Source: Ceratobasidium sp. AG-K
Lineage: Eukaryota > Basidiomycota > Agaricomycetes > Cantharellales > Ceratobasidiaceae
Reading direction: 5' to 3'
Assembly (NCBI GenBank): GCA_037039685.1
Contig: JAWNGF010000001.1
Span: 9,672,001 to 9,736,000 of the forward strand
DNA length: 64,000 bases
Both the position numbers and the translations under genes were made by a program. The notes beneath the pieces are model-generated. The model had not been told where the DNA came from. It ran no database searches and saw nothing but the letters and a program-made list of their open reading frames with translations. This document shows, in pieces, positions 1 to 9,262 of this stretch. Numbering within the stretch: position 1 is the first letter of the stretch; every line of letters starts with the position of its first letter.

Positions 1-147
1 TCAGGACATGGGTTTGCTCTTGTAGGTGCTTGACTTTGATGTTGGTGTCAGCTAGGTTTATGCTTTGGACATGATCTTGATTGGCTTGTTGTTTGTTTGT
101 GTTATCAAGGCTGATTTCAATGAACTTGAGCCTTGAGTGGAGTGTTT
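1..147 (-). pseudogene. coiled-coil reading frame, part 2 (interrupted by the retrotransposon)
   Basis: On the minus strand 1-147 is open throughout and encodes a polar, glutamine/asparagine-rich stretch with heptad-like leucines (LHSRLKFIEISLDN). With one copy of the TGTTT duplication counted, it continues in frame from the sequence at 7364-7560 on the other side of the element. It runs off the window edge, so its identity is open. A gag-like coiled coil of an older retroelement is one possibility and a host gene is another. Confidence 0.5.
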
Positions 148-599
148 TGTCATAAGCTTCTTTGTTGTGGCTATGAGACAAGCCGCGATGGGGAGTGGAC
201 GGCACTAAGACCTAAGTGACCTCTTGGACCGCAACACACTTAAGCGTCTGTAGGCTCTTGAGGGTAGGGGTGGTACTAAGTGTCACTCAAAGGGGATGTT
301 TTGACGAGACAAAACAAGCTGGGGTTACCAGGCTTGTTGGTCCTCTATATATATAAAAGAAGTGGCCGAGTCATACAAGGCGCAGCCACATGAGTCACAA
401 AGAATAGCCAGTCAGGAGTGTCCAAGTGAGTCATGCTGTATGAACAGACATGACTCATACAAAGCACAGCCGCGTTACACAATGTAACAGAACAACCACA
501 AGAAGGTGGCAACGCGGCGAACGGAAACGGAAACATAGAAGAAGGGAACAGGCGGGCGAGACAACAGGCGAGTCCGATGGAGTGAGGCAGCTCACAACA
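148..599 (-). repeat. 3' LTR
   Basis: This 452-base terminal repeat is nearly identical to 6907-7358, with eight differences by my reading, all transitions. In element orientation it begins TGT and ends with the complement of TGTCATAAGC at 148. The polypurine tract lies immediately inside it, which marks it as the 3' LTR. The short reading frame inside each LTR is repeat sequence and not a gene. Confidence 0.95.
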
Positions 600-613
600 T
601 TACTCCCCCCTAA
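600..613 (-). other. polypurine tract for plus-strand priming
   Basis: Read on the minus strand this is CTTAGGGGGGAGTA, directly abutting the 3' LTR. Its position and purine composition match the plus-strand primer site of LTR retrotransposons. Confidence 0.8.
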
Positions 614-640
614 GAGTCCGTTTGGGGGACCTGAACGGAC

Positions 641-1405
641 CTACTGTACTGTGCAGTCCTTTTCCTTCTTCATCATATATTCCTCCAGCCTCTCTTCGTC
701 CTCCAAGGTTAGGTCGATGGGATTAAAGGCGGTATTTCCCAGTTCGTCCGAGAACTTCTCCCATTCTTCCCACGTCTCCTCCTTCGTCCAGTCCGCCTTG
801 GACCAGTCCAAAACCCTCTCCTGGGCCTCCACAAACTCCTTGTCCCATGGTCGCACATCGGGCTCTACCTCCTTCCATGCCGACACGTCAGTCTCTTCCT
901 TCTTCCACCAGTAGGGCTCCCATTCGATCTTCTCCTTCTGGTATCTGCCCCTCTCCATCCTCCAGTTGCTCAGGTCCTTTTCGTAGTTGGCGTCCCAGGC
1001 ATCGTTCCATCTAGGTCGAAGCGTTGGCTGCCTTCTGTCGTAACCTGGTACCCACTCGCTCGAGTACGCTCCTTCTTGTCCCCATTCAACCACTCCGAGC
1101 ATGTGGGTGGAGAGGAGAACGACCTCCGAGACCTGGAATGCGGCGCACCCCCGGCAGACAAATATGTCCTTCCGTAGGAGCTGCATGTGTGTTGGCCATT
1201 TTTTCCCGACCCACTGGAATTCCCCCAAGTCTGAGTGGAGGATTTCGTCCGAGGCCCTGCAGTGCATTCTTCCGGAGCTTTGTTGTGACCTCTTGAAAAT
1301 GTAGAGGGCGGCTCCGGAGTCAAGGATCCTTGCCGTGGCAAAGGCAGGTCCTTCGAGGACGCGGGTGAGGTTGTTGGTAATGGTGGAGCGGGTGACGGCA
1401 GGCAT
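641..1405 (-). CDS. third ORF of the retrotransposon, tryptophan- and acid-rich, unknown function
   Basis: An open frame of 254 codons from the first ATG (1403-1405) to a stop at 641, lying between the chromodomain end of pol and the polypurine tract, on the element's coding strand. An in-frame TTG upstream would extend it to 1474. The N-terminal half is mixed and contains a short CRGC pair. The C-terminal half is strongly acidic with regularly placed tryptophans (for example WEPYWWKKEE, WSKADW and WEEWEKF) and looks helical. I recognise no domain, no signal peptide and no clear membrane segment, so an env-like role is not supported. The frame is intact although pol is broken. The tail of the pol frame overlaps it in another frame from 970. 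It could be an accessory protein of this lineage or a captured host fragment. Confidence 0.6.
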   Translation of the reverse strand: MPAVTRSTITNNLTRVLEGPAFATARILDSGAALYIFKRSQQSSGRMHCRASDEILHSDLGEFQWVGKKWPTHMQLLRKDIFVCRGCAAFQVSEVVLLSTHMLGVVEWGQEGAYSSEWVPGYDRRQPTLRPRWNDAWDANYEKDLSNWRMERGRYQKEKIEWEPYWWKKEETDVSAWKEVEPDVRPWDKEFVEAQERVLDWSKADWTKEETWEEWEKFSDELGNTAFNPIDLTLEDEERLEEYMMKKEKDCTVQ

Positions 1406-4400
1406 TGTTGAGTGCAAAAAAGATTTAGAGTGTAGAGTTTGGAGTGTTTCTTGGAATAGTAGCAAGTTCTGCAAGTGACACTACCTGCTTCACCCCTTCT
1501 GCCTTTTATCTTCCCTGGAGCGTAGTTAGATGGTGTGGGAGCTTTGGGGTGTCGGCGTAGAAGGTCCTTGATGATCTTTGAAAGGTGACCAAAGTCTTCC
1601 GCCCTTTGTTCTGTGTCTTCTTCGCTTCCATAACCCTTCCATCTGACCCTGTAGAAAAGACCGTCCTTTGTCTCCTTCCAGTCCAAAATCTTCTCTACTT
1701 CATATTCTTCTTCTCCTTCTTCTGTTATGATCGGCGGTGGTCGGGGTTGGTTTCGGCTGAATTCTGTGTCTTCCTTGTAAGGGCTGAGCAAGTCGATGTG
1801 GAAAACAGGGTGCACTCTCATTGTTGTTGGCAAAGTGAGTTCATAAGCGTGTGACCCTATTTTTTGTTTCACGACAAACGGCCCGTGTTTTTTGTCGTCC
1901 AGCTTCTTTGAGGGTCTTTTTGTTTGAATGTTCCTTCCCAAAAGCCATACTAGATCTCCCTCTTTGTATTCGTTTCTTGGTTCTTCTTCTGGGAGCCTTT
2001 GGTTTTCCATTGACGCAACTGCTTCGTTGTGGATTTTGCGCCATTTTTCCGTGATGTTGTTTGCCTCCGGAACCGTTGATTCTTCTGCTGAGATGTTCCA
2101 CAGTGGTTCTCTGCCGTAGATAATTTCGAAAGGGGAATTGCCCGTTATGCGATGCTTCTGTAGATTGTAGCTGAATTCCGCAATTGGTAACAAGTCCGCC
2201 CAATCATCCTGCCGGTAGTTGACAAATGATCGTAGCCAGCCTTCCATCCACTGGTTGATTCTTTCTGTTATTCCATCTGTTTGGGGGTGGTAGGCGGTAC
2301 TGAAACCTGGGCTAGTTCCAATTCTCTCATAAACGGCTTTCATAAGCTTGGAATTGAAAGTAGTCCCTCGGTCTGAGATCGTGCTTTTCGGAAAGCCGTG
2401 TAGTTCCAAACATTTGTGACAAACAGGTTTGCAAGGTCGCTTGCCGTGTGAGCTTCTTTGCAGGGTATGAAATGCGCCATTCTTGAGAATCGGTCCACTA
2501 CTACTAAGATGCTATCTGCTCCTTTCGATTTTGGTAATTTCACTACAAAGTCGAACGCTATGTCTTCCCATGGTCCTTTTGGAATCTCTAGAGGCTTGGC
2601 CGGGACTATCGATTTTGATCCCCTCGTCCGTTGACAAGTTTCACAGGATTCCACATATCTGTTTACGCTTTGTTTCATTCCCGGCCAGAAATATCTTCTC
2701 GAAATTAGTTCCAAAGTTCTAGCCTGTCCCTGATGGCCCGCGATTTTTGAGTCGTGGTGAACTCGCATGATGGCCAGTCTGGATTCCTTATCTTCTGGCA
2801 CGTAAATCCTTCCCTTGAACCATAACAGTCCCTCCTTGAAATCATAATCTTTTGCACTGTGTTGTAGGGTTTTTGGTAGCGTTTCCCTTGCTTTGCAGAT
2901 TTCTTTAATCTGTGTTAATCCTTTGTCTGTTTCCTGAGCCTCCTTGATAGTTTCTATGATGTCTGTGTCTACTTGCCCCATAAACCCCTTGAATCTTTCG
3001 GTAGCTATCATAACTTGTTCAGGCGTGGGGATATCTTCGTGGTCTGATCGTCTTGACAATAGGTCCGGTTTAGAAGACAGGATTCCAGGGTGGTATATAA
3101 TGTCAAAGTTATAGGAAGCCAGTAATTGGTGCCATCTTGCGTGACGACGGTTGAAAGTTCTTGCTTCCTTCCAGAACTGTAGGTTCCTATGATCGGTGTA
3201 GATGGTAATAGGGTCCTTTGTTCCTTTGAGGTATAGCCTCCAGTGTGTTAAAGATTCTATGATTGCCATAAGTTCCTTATCGTGGACGTCGTAGTTGAGT
3301 TGAGCCTTGTTGAACGATTTTGAAAGAAAAGCAATAGGGTGCAGGTAGCCATCCTCTTGCCTCTGCGACAGGATTGCTCCCATTGCTACTCCACTTGCGT
3401 CTGTTTCCAGGAAAAAGGGTTTGTCTGGGTTCGGATGGCGTAGAGTGGGTTCCTTGCTGATTTCTGTTTTTAGGGCTTTGAATGCTTCCTGCTGATCGTT
3501 TCCCCATTCCCATTTGTTCTCCTTTCTTGTCAAGGTTGTCAGGGGTTTTGCTAATTGGCTGAAATTTGGTACGAATCTTTGGTAGAAATTTGCAAATCCT
3601 AGGAATGCTTGGACTTGCTTGACTGTTTTTGGTTCCTTCCATTCCTTTATTGCCTTGACCTTTTCTTCCTCCATTGAGATGCCTGAATCGCTGATTCCCA
3701 GTCCAGTATATGTCAGTTTGGTGACAAAGAATTCGCATTTTGGAAGCTTTGCGAAAAGATTTTCCTCCAGTAAGATCTTTAGTACTCTTCTGACATCCAC
3801 GGTATGTTGGCTTCTGTCCTTAGAGAAGACTAGGATGTTGTCAATGTAAACAATGACACATACATTGAGAAGATCATGGAAAATGTGATTCATATATCTT
3901 TGGAAAATGGTGGGCGCGTTTTTTAGTCCAAAAGGCATGACGACGTATTCAAAGAGTCCTTCTTTTGTTCTGAAAGCTGTCTTCCATTCGTCGCCTTCTC
4001 TAATTCTGATATTGTTGAAACCCATGCGTAGATCAATCTTGGAGAAAATTTTCGCGTCCTTGATTTTATCCAGGAGGTCTTCCATTAGGGGCATTGGGAA
4101 CCTGTCGTCCTTTGTAATGGCGTTTACTCCTCTGAGGTCTTGAACAAGTCGTAGTTGGCGAACCGCCCCTGGATTTTTTGGATCGATCGGTTTTTTGACA
4201 AAGAAACAAGGTGATGCAATGGGTGATTTGCTTGGTCGGATCTTTCCCGCTGCGATTTCTTCATCTAGGTATTCTCTTAGTGCGATAGATTCTGCTGGAG
4301 AGAGTGGGATAGGTCTGGCCGGTTTCGGAAGTTCGGCTCCTTCCCTGAAGTCGATGGCGCAGTCGTATGGACAATGGTCTGGGATTCTTTTGAATTTCTC

Positions 4401-4903
4401 TTCGCTGAAGACATCGGCGAATTCCTTGAATTCTTCGGGTAGGTCGTCTATTGAGGCCGTTCTTGCTTGGATGGGTTCTGGTCACCATGATATGTGCTTT
4501 GTTTTCCAATCGATGACTGGGTTTGCTTCTTCTAACCATTCCAGTCCTAGGATAAGTTTACTTTCCCCAGTAGGCATAGCAAAGAAGACTTGTTTGAAGG
4601 TTCTCCCTTCCACGTCTAGTTCCAGCTTGGCTTTGAAGCGTATTTGGTGAGAGAGTTCCTTCCCTTGGATACCGATTACTTTTCTCGGAGTGGAAAGTTC
4701 CATGAGTGGAATATTGTTGGATTGAGCCCAAGAGATGTCCAAGAAGTTCCTTGATGCTCCAGAATCAATGAGGGTTGGGATAAGTTCTGTGATTCCGGCA
4801 ACGCTTGCGTAAACAATGGTTGACTCATTTGTTGCTCTAAAGTACATTGTTTCTGTTGCCGGTTTTTTGGTCTCTCCACACACAGTTAGAGGGAGACCCC
4901 TTC
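970..4903 (-). pseudogene. pol: pol: protease, reverse transcriptase, RNase H, integrase, chromodomain (disrupted)
   Basis: The pol frame enters in the -1 frame relative to gag just after a slippery heptamer at 4904-4910. An aspartic protease with LIDSGAS comes first, at about 4740-4790. A TGA stop follows at 4482-4484, before the RT, which runs open from there. The RT catalytic motif reads YIDN (3837-3848) where YIDD or YVDD is expected. RNase H is recognisable by TDASG and YTDHRN. The integrase has an H-H-C-C zinc region, its catalytic aspartates and HPQTDG..E. The frame shifts near 2405-2416 inside the integrase core. A chromodomain lies at about 1560-1715 (YEVEKILDW, RVRWKGYGSEEDT). Three independent lesions indicate an inactive copy. 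Confidence 0.92.
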
Positions 4904-6877
4904 TTTTCCCGAGTCTTCCATAATTGTTGCCTCCCTTCCTTTAATGCTAGGTTCCGTTGTTATCCATTCCTTGGACGGGCATTTGAATGAACGGTGTCCT
5001 TCCTGTCCGCACTTCAAGCAGCGGTTGCTTGCTATCCTTGCTTTATATACTTCGTCGGGTAGCCGCTTTGTAGAGGACTGTCCGCTAGCGGTTGGTTGGG
5101 CTGCTTTCTTCCCTGTAGAGGTCTTGATTTGTTGCAATTTCTGGTCAATAGAGATTGCGATTGAGATCCATCGGTCAAGGGAAAGTTCTCGTTCTGTCCC
5201 ATCTTCATTGATCAGGGTTAGTTCGAAACGAGCTAGTTCGGTTTTGACCTCAGACTTCAACCCTTCCTTGAATTGGTTGATCAGAGCTTCCTGTCCCCAA
5301 TTTACGTCTACCAGAAGGTATCGGAATTCTGAAGCGTAGTTTGCTACTGAGTTGTTCTGTTTGCATTTTCGGATGTCCGATTTGGCCTTAGCCTTTTTGT
5401 TGGGATTGCTAAACTGTTCCATGAAGTGTGCCTTGAAACTTTCCCACAAGGCGAGGTTTTGGTTATTCTCCCTTTGGTTAAGCGATCGTAAGAGTACTTG
5501 TGCCCAGTGAGTGGCGGCCTTGTTCTCGGACTTGAAGTTTGCTAGAGCTTCGCGTATTCTTTCTTCGTTGGAAGTGTATTGATCGCCTAGATGTACAAAG
5601 TAGCTTTCCATTTGTGTGATGGACATTTTGGCACCTTCTCCTTTCTTTCCATCGAAGGCTTCTGGACGAGTCACCTTGGGACGACGTGGTCCGTTACCGA
5701 TGTTTGGGTTTTCGGTAAGTCGTTGAATTCTTAATTCCAATTTGTCGATCCTGGTAGATTCCGCTTCTGGGTGTGGCGGAGAATTTGATTGCCTGGAGGG
5801 GATCCCGTGCAGGGATGTTTCGTCCATTTCTTCTCGCATACTGTTGATAGCTTCCTGAACCTCCGTGATTTTGGTAGTGAAGGAGGTTCCTTCCTGTTGT
5901 AAGGTTTCTAGTCCCTGTGTTACTGCCTCGTTCCATTCGAGTTGCCCTTGTCTGGTAACGTTGAGCTCTTCGCGTATATTGTTCACTAGTCCTTGAGTGT
6001 TGGTAACCTCATTTCGAAGGCGGGTTACATCTTGACCGACTAGAAAGGAATTATGTTCGCCATTTCTTGCCGCATTCAGGATGTCCGTCAAGGTGCCTTG
6101 TAGGGTGTTGATGGAGTCGTTAAAGATTTGTTGGTTGTTTGCTAGGATTTGTGTGGCTTGTTCTAGGCCGCTAAGCCTTCGATCTATAGTGACTCTCATT
6201 CCGTCTATAACCCTAATGGTGGCGTTGTGTCTTCCTTCTAGAAGGTCGTCCAAGTCGTCTAGATTACTGATTACAGTCCTGCCACTAGAGCTGGAACTTG
6301 AACTTGAGCTTCCTGGGTCACCGGCGCTTTGTTGTACTGGGGCCGATTGCCCGGAGTAACCTTGTGGAACATATGGTGGTGCTGGATTTACTGGTGTAAC
6401 TGGCTGGGAAGCCACTGGAATTGGTCCTGTATTGGTGATGGTTCCTCCAATTTGGGGGACTGTGGGGACGTGTGGTGTGGGAGGAGGTCTAATGGGAACA
6501 AGCGACACGCCCCCATGAGCTTTGGGTTGGGGGGAAAAGAACTGTCTCCTAGTCCCTAGTGGCCACAAGGGACGTGATGGCCCTGGACTTCCAGTTGGAA
6601 TGCAAATTACAGCTGGAGTGGGGTCATTTGTGAGATCTCCTGGTTCTCTATTTGTGATAGTGGGTTCTTCCTCTTGTACAGTTGTCATGTCGACGATGCC
6701 AAAAGCTCCCGGCATTGATGTTTGGCTTTGGGAGCGTGATCGGACAGGAGCTCCCGCTTGAGTTTGTGCGATATCTTGCTTGTTTAGTGATCCTGTGGGC
6801 CTTGCTGCCCAACTGGGTCCTCTTCTTGTTGATATAGTGGATGAGGGACATGACCCTCCATCTTCTTGAATAGACAT
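4886..6877 (-). CDS. gag: Gag capsid/nucleocapsid protein
   Basis: An intact 663-residue frame starting at ATG 6877. The N-terminal third is proline- and serine-rich. A coiled-coil segment of about 150 residues follows. A retrotransposon Gag capsid region lies at about residues 410-560 (WESFKAHFMEQFSNPNKKAKA resembles the retrotrans_gag core). Near the C terminus is a single CCHC zinc knuckle, CLKCGQEGHRSFKC, which would bind element RNA. The frame ends at 4886, overlapping the start of pol in the -1 frame, so Gag would be made alone and Gag-Pol by frameshifting. It is intact, in contrast to pol. Confidence 0.9.
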   Translation of the reverse strand: MSIQEDGGSCPSSTISTRRGPSWAARPTGSLNKQDIAQTQAGAPVRSRSQSQTSMPGAFGIVDMTTVQEEEPTITNREPGDLTNDPTPAVICIPTGSPGPSRPLWPLGTRRQFFSPQPKAHGGVSLVPIRPPPTPHVPTVPQIGGTITNTGPIPVASQPVTPVNPAPPYVPQGYSGQSAPVQQSAGDPGSSSSSSSSSGRTVISNLDDLDDLLEGRHNATIRVIDGMRVTIDRRLSGLEQATQILANNQQIFNDSINTLQGTLTDILNAARNGEHNSFLVGQDVTRLRNEVTNTQGLVNNIREELNVTRQGQLEWNEAVTQGLETLQQEGTSFTTKITEVQEAINSMREEMDETSLHGIPSRQSNSPPHPEAESTRIDKLELRIQRLTENPNIGNGPRRPKVTRPEAFDGKKGEGAKMSITQMESYFVHLGDQYTSNEERIREALANFKSENKAATHWAQVLLRSLNQRENNQNLALWESFKAHFMEQFSNPNKKAKAKSDIRKCKQNNSVANYASEFRYLLVDVNWGQEALINQFKEGLKSEVKTELARFELTLINEDGTERELSLDRWISIAISIDQKLQQIKTSTGKKAAQPTASGQSSTKRLPDEVYKARIASNRCLKCGQEGHRSFKCPSKEWITTEPSIKGREATIMEDSGKEGVSL
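4904..4910 (-). promoter_or_regulatory. candidate -1 ribosomal frameshift slippery site
   Basis: The minus strand reads G GGA AAA, phased so that GGA and AAA are gag codons. A -1 slip continues directly into the protease frame, which is open downstream, while gag terminates about 15 bases further on. The heptamer fits the X XXY YYZ rule. I did not establish a downstream pseudoknot. The alternative is a chance indel that separated an originally single gag-pol frame. Confidence 0.5.
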
Positions 6878-6892
6878 TCTTGTATGTTGTTA

Positions 6893-6904
6893 AGCTTGTT
6901 TTGT
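6893..6904 (-). other. primer-binding site, probable self-primer type
   Basis: Just inside the 5' LTR the element RNA reads ACAAAACAAGCT. This is exactly complementary over 12 bases to the LTR segment at 7068-7079, which is where transcription is expected to begin, about 30 bases after the minus-strand TATA box. That is the arrangement known for Tf1 of fission yeast, where the RNA 5' end primes reverse transcription. I saw no obvious tRNA 3'-end match. Confidence 0.65.
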
Positions 6905-6906
6905 AA

Positions 6907-7358
6907 TGTCGTAAGCTTCTTTGTTGTGGCCATGAGACAAGCCGCGATGGGGAGTGGACAGCACTAAGACCTAAGTGACCTCTTGGACCGCAACACACTT
7001 AAGCGTCTGTAGGCTCTTGAGGGTAGGGGTGGTACTAAGTGTCACTCAAAGGGGATGTTTTGACGAGACAAAACAAGCTGGGGTTACCAGGCTTGTTGGT
7101 CCTCTATATATATAAAAGAAGTGGCCGAGTCATACAAGGCGCAGCCACATGAGTCACAAAGAATAGCCAGTCAGGAGTGTCCAAGTGAGTCATGCTGTAT
7201 GAACAGACATGACTCATACAAAGCACAGCCGCGTTACACAATGTAACAGAACAACCACAAGAAGGTGGCAACGCGGCAAGCGGAAATGGAAACATAGAAG
7301 AAGGGAACAGGCAGGCGAGACAACAGGCGAGTCCGATGGAGTGAGGCAGCTCACGACA
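6907..7358 (-). repeat. 5' LTR with promoter
   Basis: This is the 452-base partner of 148-599. It carries TATATATATA at 7105-7114 (read on the minus strand as TTTTATATATATA), placed to start RNA near 7079. It is followed at 7359-7363 by the TGTTT target duplication. Confidence 0.95.
7105..7114 (-). promoter_or_regulatory. LTR TATA box
   Basis: A TATATATATA run lies within the 5' LTR about 30 bases upstream (on the minus strand) of the predicted RNA start at 7079. The same sequence is in the other LTR at about 346-355. Confidence 0.7.
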
Positions 7359-7560
7359 TGTTTGATAATTGGCTTTGAGTTGGTTGTGGTTTTCATTGTT
7401 CCTTATCCGCTTGACCCTTAGCTCCTCTGCTTGTTTGACTTGATCTTCTTCTAGTACTTCAATTCAACTGTTTAATTTGTCAACTTTGGTGTCTAGATCA
7501 AGTACAAAGTCTTTTAATCTAAAGACTGCTTTGCAGAGGCTAAAAAATGCGGGGAACACT
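7359..7560 (-). pseudogene. coiled-coil reading frame, part 1 (interrupted by the retrotransposon)
   Basis: The minus strand encodes a lysine/glutamate-rich coiled-coil segment (IEVLEEDQVKQAEELRVKR) that joins 1-147 in frame across the insertion site. One in-frame TGA lies near 7464, so the frame was already damaged or starts after it. A minus-strand TATATAAAG-like motif near 7754 could be its promoter. I cannot name the protein. Confidence 0.45.
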
Positions 7561-8523
7561 TTTAAGGTTAATTAGTCAGTTACTAATTAATCCCTTTTTA
7601 GTGCGTACTGATGAAACAACAAGTTGATGGGATTCTTGATGGGTATGAGTGTTAACTTGGGTGGTGCTCCGACCACTTTCCAGTTTTGCTTGAGAGGATC
7701 TGGCTTCCTCGAGATGTTGATTTGGATGTGAAGGGTGCTAGACGCTAAGCTTTTGCTTTATATACTCCTTATCTGATCTTATCAGTTATCCACAGCCTTG
7801 GGCGGGCGTGATAGCAACAGTGTATGACAGAGTAAGGGTGTATTTAGCTGACTAAAGCCGCTATGACCCAAAAGAGGATAACAATTGGGTTCACTGACAG
7901 CATATAGCAACATGGGACTACTGGTCTATATCAAGTATAGCTCTTTGTCCGTTGTACTATGCCCATTTTCCCGTGTACGTTCTATCTACTTGGTGGAAAA
8001 GCAGGAGCTTAAGGCTGATGCTTATAAAGGCTTGACCTAATGTCCCGACTTGGGTCAACTAGGTGTATAAAAGGTTAAGGGGTTTGACTTATACAAGTCT
8101 TAGAACCCAAGGAGTAGTGATAGTCAAGAGGATTTGATTGAGCAAGTCCTAGTGGAGAGGAGGTCAAGCCTTGTCGTTAACCGGCTTGACCTCTGGGTTT
8201 ATCTACATGAGGGATCAGTGCCATGTCATTACATATCAGTGTGGGAAAGCCGAGTACAACCAATGATAAGCAAGATAAGAGATATGACATTCTGGAAGTT
8301 CCAGAAGCCTCACTGATGTCAAATGGAAAGACAAATACATCACATGATACAAGTTAAGCGCCAGAGGACATTTGTACCAAAAAAGGAAAGTGTTCGGAAA
8401 AAAAGATATAAAATCAGAATAAAATGTCTGAGCTTAGTCAGCTCATGACACCATGTTACAGACGCATATTTTAATCTACAGCAGCCCACAACCAAAGGCA
8501 AGGGTACAGTCTCCAAGTCTGCA
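7561..8523. other. AT-rich intergenic DNA, no gene seen
   Basis: No supported coding region. TATA-like motifs occur on the minus strand near 7754 and on the plus strand near 8063 (GTATAAAAGG). Repeated use of words such as CTTGACCT suggests an old LTR-like fragment at roughly 7.8-8.3 kb, but I could not find paired ends. Confidence 0.4.
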
Positions 8524-9262
8524 ATGAAGGAAGTCAGATGTGTACCCAAGGCTACCCTTGCAGAGTGGTTAGCCTCTGACAAGCATAGTGGCCAGTGCAA
8601 GCAAATATATGCAAAAACAGTTGGGTACAACATTCCAACCATTATTAGGGATGGATTTGCCAAGCCAGTTGTGTCTTGGCTTCCATACTGGGCTGTGACT
8701 AGGTTATGCCCAGTCCCAGGGTATGAATATTGGTTGATGGAGGGAAACAACATTACTGGTTCTAACTTGGTTGGTACATTCATATGTGGATTAATTGAAC
8801 TTGATCTTAACCATGCACTTCAGAGGGTCTTCAACAGTGGGTCACTTTATACCATAGGTCCAATGGGCGTGCCCCAGGAGGTATCCAATGTAGAGCCTGA
8901 GGTAGGTAGTGCAATGTTGTAAAAACATATCCTGGGAGTGTGTTTATTCTAGTATGAACTTTTGCAAAACAGTTGTCTAGATAGGCTAGTGAAAGTTGTG
9001 CCTTGGAATTGTTGACCCACCATCTCATTTGCCAGTGGCAGGGCATGGATCCTGCAGTTGAGACAATAGAACCTCCCTGGTATTGCAAATGTCTTGCCTC
9101 TTAGAATAATGTGGCGTAACAAGAACATAAAACATAGGCCTTGTACCTGAGTCCAGACACCATCCAGAACAGCACTCCATTGGAATTTGTTTCATTTGGG
9201 ACAGAGCCTATCAAGGCACGTGACCATCTGAGATTGGAAGAAGATCAATTTTTTTTTGAATT
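8524..9262 (+). pseudogene. decayed copy of the 3' end of the F-box-type gene
   Basis: The 132-codon frame at 8524-8922 matches the C terminus of the gene at 10103-12235, sharing EWLAS, YAKTVGY, DGFA and AVTRLCPVPGY. The noncoding DNA that follows also matches, including a near-identical stretch at about 9170-9250 versus 12475-12560 and a poly-T run. The segment therefore duplicates about 730 bases including the last intron and 3' flank. It lacks the F-box and most of the body, so it is a truncated copy lying about 3.3 kb upstream of its source. Confidence 0.75.

Larger units (their letters stand above)
148..7358 (-). mobile_element. Ty3/gypsy chromovirus (Tf1/sushi-like LTR retrotransposon), damaged
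   Basis: A full-length element in minus orientation: 5' LTR at 6907-7358, gag, protease-RT-RNase H-integrase-chromodomain pol, an extra ORF, a polypurine tract, and a 3' LTR at 148-599. Both LTRs are 452 bases, begin TGTC and end ACA, and are flanked by the 5-base duplication TGTTT (143-147 and 7359-7363). A chromodomain after integrase places it among the chromoviruses. A 12-base self-complementarity between the leader and the predicted RNA 5' end suggests Tf1-type self-priming. The element is probably not autonomous: pol carries a TGA stop, a frameshift in integrase and an altered RT catalytic motif. LTR divergence of 8 in 452 suggests a fairly recent insertion. Confidence 0.95.

Noticed and set aside
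345..536. 63-codon frame inside the LTR, repeated at 7104-7295
   Set aside because: It lies entirely in the terminal repeat and includes the TATA region; its duplication follows from the LTRs and does not indicate a gene.
970..1520. Pol frame continuing 180 codons beyond the chromodomain
   Set aside because: Composition is low-complexity and basic/serine-rich, and it overlaps the better-looking third ORF in another frame, so it is probably readthrough of an out-of-frame shadow.
7780..8320. Solo LTR
   Set aside because: A TATA-like box and repetitive words are present, but no matching TG...CA ends or target duplication could be found.
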